Assembly: GCF_004355005.1 (NCBI RefSeq)
Contig: NZ_SMSJ01000019.1
Location: forward strand, 29,990-93,989
Source: Dankookia rubra
GTDB taxonomy: Bacteria > Pseudomonadota > Alphaproteobacteria > Acetobacterales > Acetobacteraceae
Direction: 5' to 3'
Length of the DNA: 64,000 nt
In this document: positions 63,412 to 64,000 of the stretch, in pieces
Position numbering within the stretch: position 1 is the first letter of the stretch
Layout of the letters: each line of letters opens with the position of its first letter
The notes under the pieces: generated by a model
What the model saw: the letters and a program-made list of their open reading frames with translations, nothing else
Told to the model about the DNA's origin: nothing
Databases searched by the model: none
Program-made: the position numbers and the translations under genes

Positions 63412-63441
63412 ACTATGGTGCAGCGGAACAAAAGCCGGCAA
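63412..63441 (-). promoter_or_regulatory. Candidate porin promoter
   Basis: On the minus strand, TTGCCG (63436-63441) and CATAGT (63412-63417) are 18 nt apart, each 4/6 to the consensus, about 120 nt upstream of the porin start. The rest of the 222-nt spacer to the thiE-like gene shows nothing else I can support. Confidence 0.35.
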
Positions 63442-63515
63442 CCGCTCGGATGAAGGGACCGCGACTTCCCCGAAACACTGTGGCCCGTCCGCCACATGCG
63501 CCCGATGCATCGGAG

Positions 63516-64000
63516 TTACGCGCCGGGCGGGTGGCCAAGCCCGTCAATTGCCGCGAACCCCGCGGTCCAGCGCGGCAGGCGGCCGGCATTCGCGGGGCCG
63601 ACCCCGCCCAGCGCCACCATCGCCCGCCTGCCGCCGCGACGGGCCAGCGCCGCCCAGCGCAGCGGGCCGAGCGCCGGGGCGCCGGGATGGCTGGCGGTCG
63701 GGAAGACCGGGGAGAGCAGCACCGCATCGGCGCCGAGCCGCCGCGCCCGGGCGAGGCCGGGCCGGCCATGCGCCGCCAGCGTCAGCAGCAGGGGCCGCCG
63801 TCGTCGCGCCAGCAGGAAAGGCAGCAGCTCCGTGCCGGTGCGGCGATCCGGCAGGTGCAGCCCGGCGCCGTGGCGCAGTGCCAGCCTCCCATTCCCTGCC
63901 ACCACGAGCACGAGGCGCCGCCGCCTGGCGATGGCGGCCAGCCCGGCCAGCACCGCCGGTGCCAGGCCGCGGGCCAGCACCGCCGCGCCGGCCGGCAGCC
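63516..64000 (-). CDS. Thiamine phosphate synthase-like protein (partial)
   Basis: The 3' part of a ThiE/TenI-family TIM-barrel protein, running off the window end. Visible ThiE-like pieces are LVLVVAGNGRLALRHGAGLH, LLLTLAAHGRPGLARARRLG and ADAVLLSPVFPTASHPGAPA, then LGPLRWAALARRGG and ALGGVGPANAGRL (phosphate-binding type). ThiE normally condenses HMP-PP and HET-P; TenI-like members may not. A GTG at 63980 is in frame, but the sequence upstream (AGAAV type) suggests the real start lies beyond position 64000. Confidence 0.75.
   Translation of the reverse strand, partial: LPAGAAVLARGLAPAVLAGLAAIARRRRLVLVVAGNGRLALRHGAGLHLPDRRTGTELLPFLLARRRRPLLLTLAAHGRPGLARARRLGADAVLLSPVFPTASHPGAPALGPLRWAALARRGGRRAMVALGGVGPANAGRLPRWTAGFAAIDGLGHPPGA

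Noticed and set aside
1-64000. tRNA, rRNA, CRISPR arrays, IS elements and prophage modules
   Set aside because: No cloverleaf, rRNA-like stretch, regularly spaced repeats, transposase or integrase was seen by eye.

Overview
The window is high-GC, gene-dense bacterial DNA from an alphaproteobacterium. The best fit is the Rhodospirillales/Acetobacterales (Roseomonas-like Acetobacteraceae). This rests on hopanoid genes (hpnN, hpnH) beside ispH, an alphaproteobacterial hem/rho/mnmEG/rsmG/parAB/holA/leuS block, many GTG/TTG starts and frequent 4-base ATGA/GTGA stop-start overlaps. The taxonomy is inferred from gene content only. I saw no rRNA, tRNA, CRISPR array, transposase or integrase.

Layout. 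0-10 kb: DUF2244 protein, XRE regulator, lnt-hpnN, copC-copD, then ispH and hpnH (envelope, hopanoid and copper functions). 10-17 kb: PKHD-type hydroxylase, secreted hypothetical, SDR, SMP-30 lactonase, CBS protein, acyl-CoA dehydrogenase, TetR, ICMT-like methyltransferase. 17-24 kb: a probable catabolic island (Gfo/Idh/MocA dehydrogenase, DUF993 aldolase-like protein, TIM-barrel isomerase, SCP2-like/alpha-beta hydrolase fusion, ABC solute-binding protein, phytanoyl-CoA dioxygenase). 24-28 kb: iron permease-like protein and a lutB-microprotein-lutC-smr-HTH operon. 28-31 kb: papain-like protein, maf, ppsR. 30.5-30.8 kb: the likely chromosome origin between ppsR and hemE. 31-36 kb: hemE-hemH-HAD-hemJ-rho. 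36-42 kb: accessory block (CHASE2/SPOR-like protein, HD hydrolase, GNAT, LysR, quinone oxidoreductase, ogt). 42-49 kb: ferredoxin-like, mnmE, unknown, mnmG-rsmG-parA-parB with two parS sites. 49-53 kb: leuS-lptE-holA on the minus strand. 53-64 kb: hydrolase, lipoprotein, isocitrate-lyase-family enzyme, DUF1489, azlCD, an RND pump, DUF3576 lipoprotein, porin and part of a thiE-like gene.

The core block reads outward from the presumed origin: ppsR and maf to the left, hemE through parB to the right. parS lies about 16 kb from the origin, next to parAB. The most unusual feature is a family of seven intergenic repeats (A-G). Each starts within about 15 nt of a stop codon, in the orientation of that gene, and is built of a 5' hairpin, a central (sometimes perfect) palindrome and a 3' hairpin. 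The hairpin stems differ between copies but stay paired.
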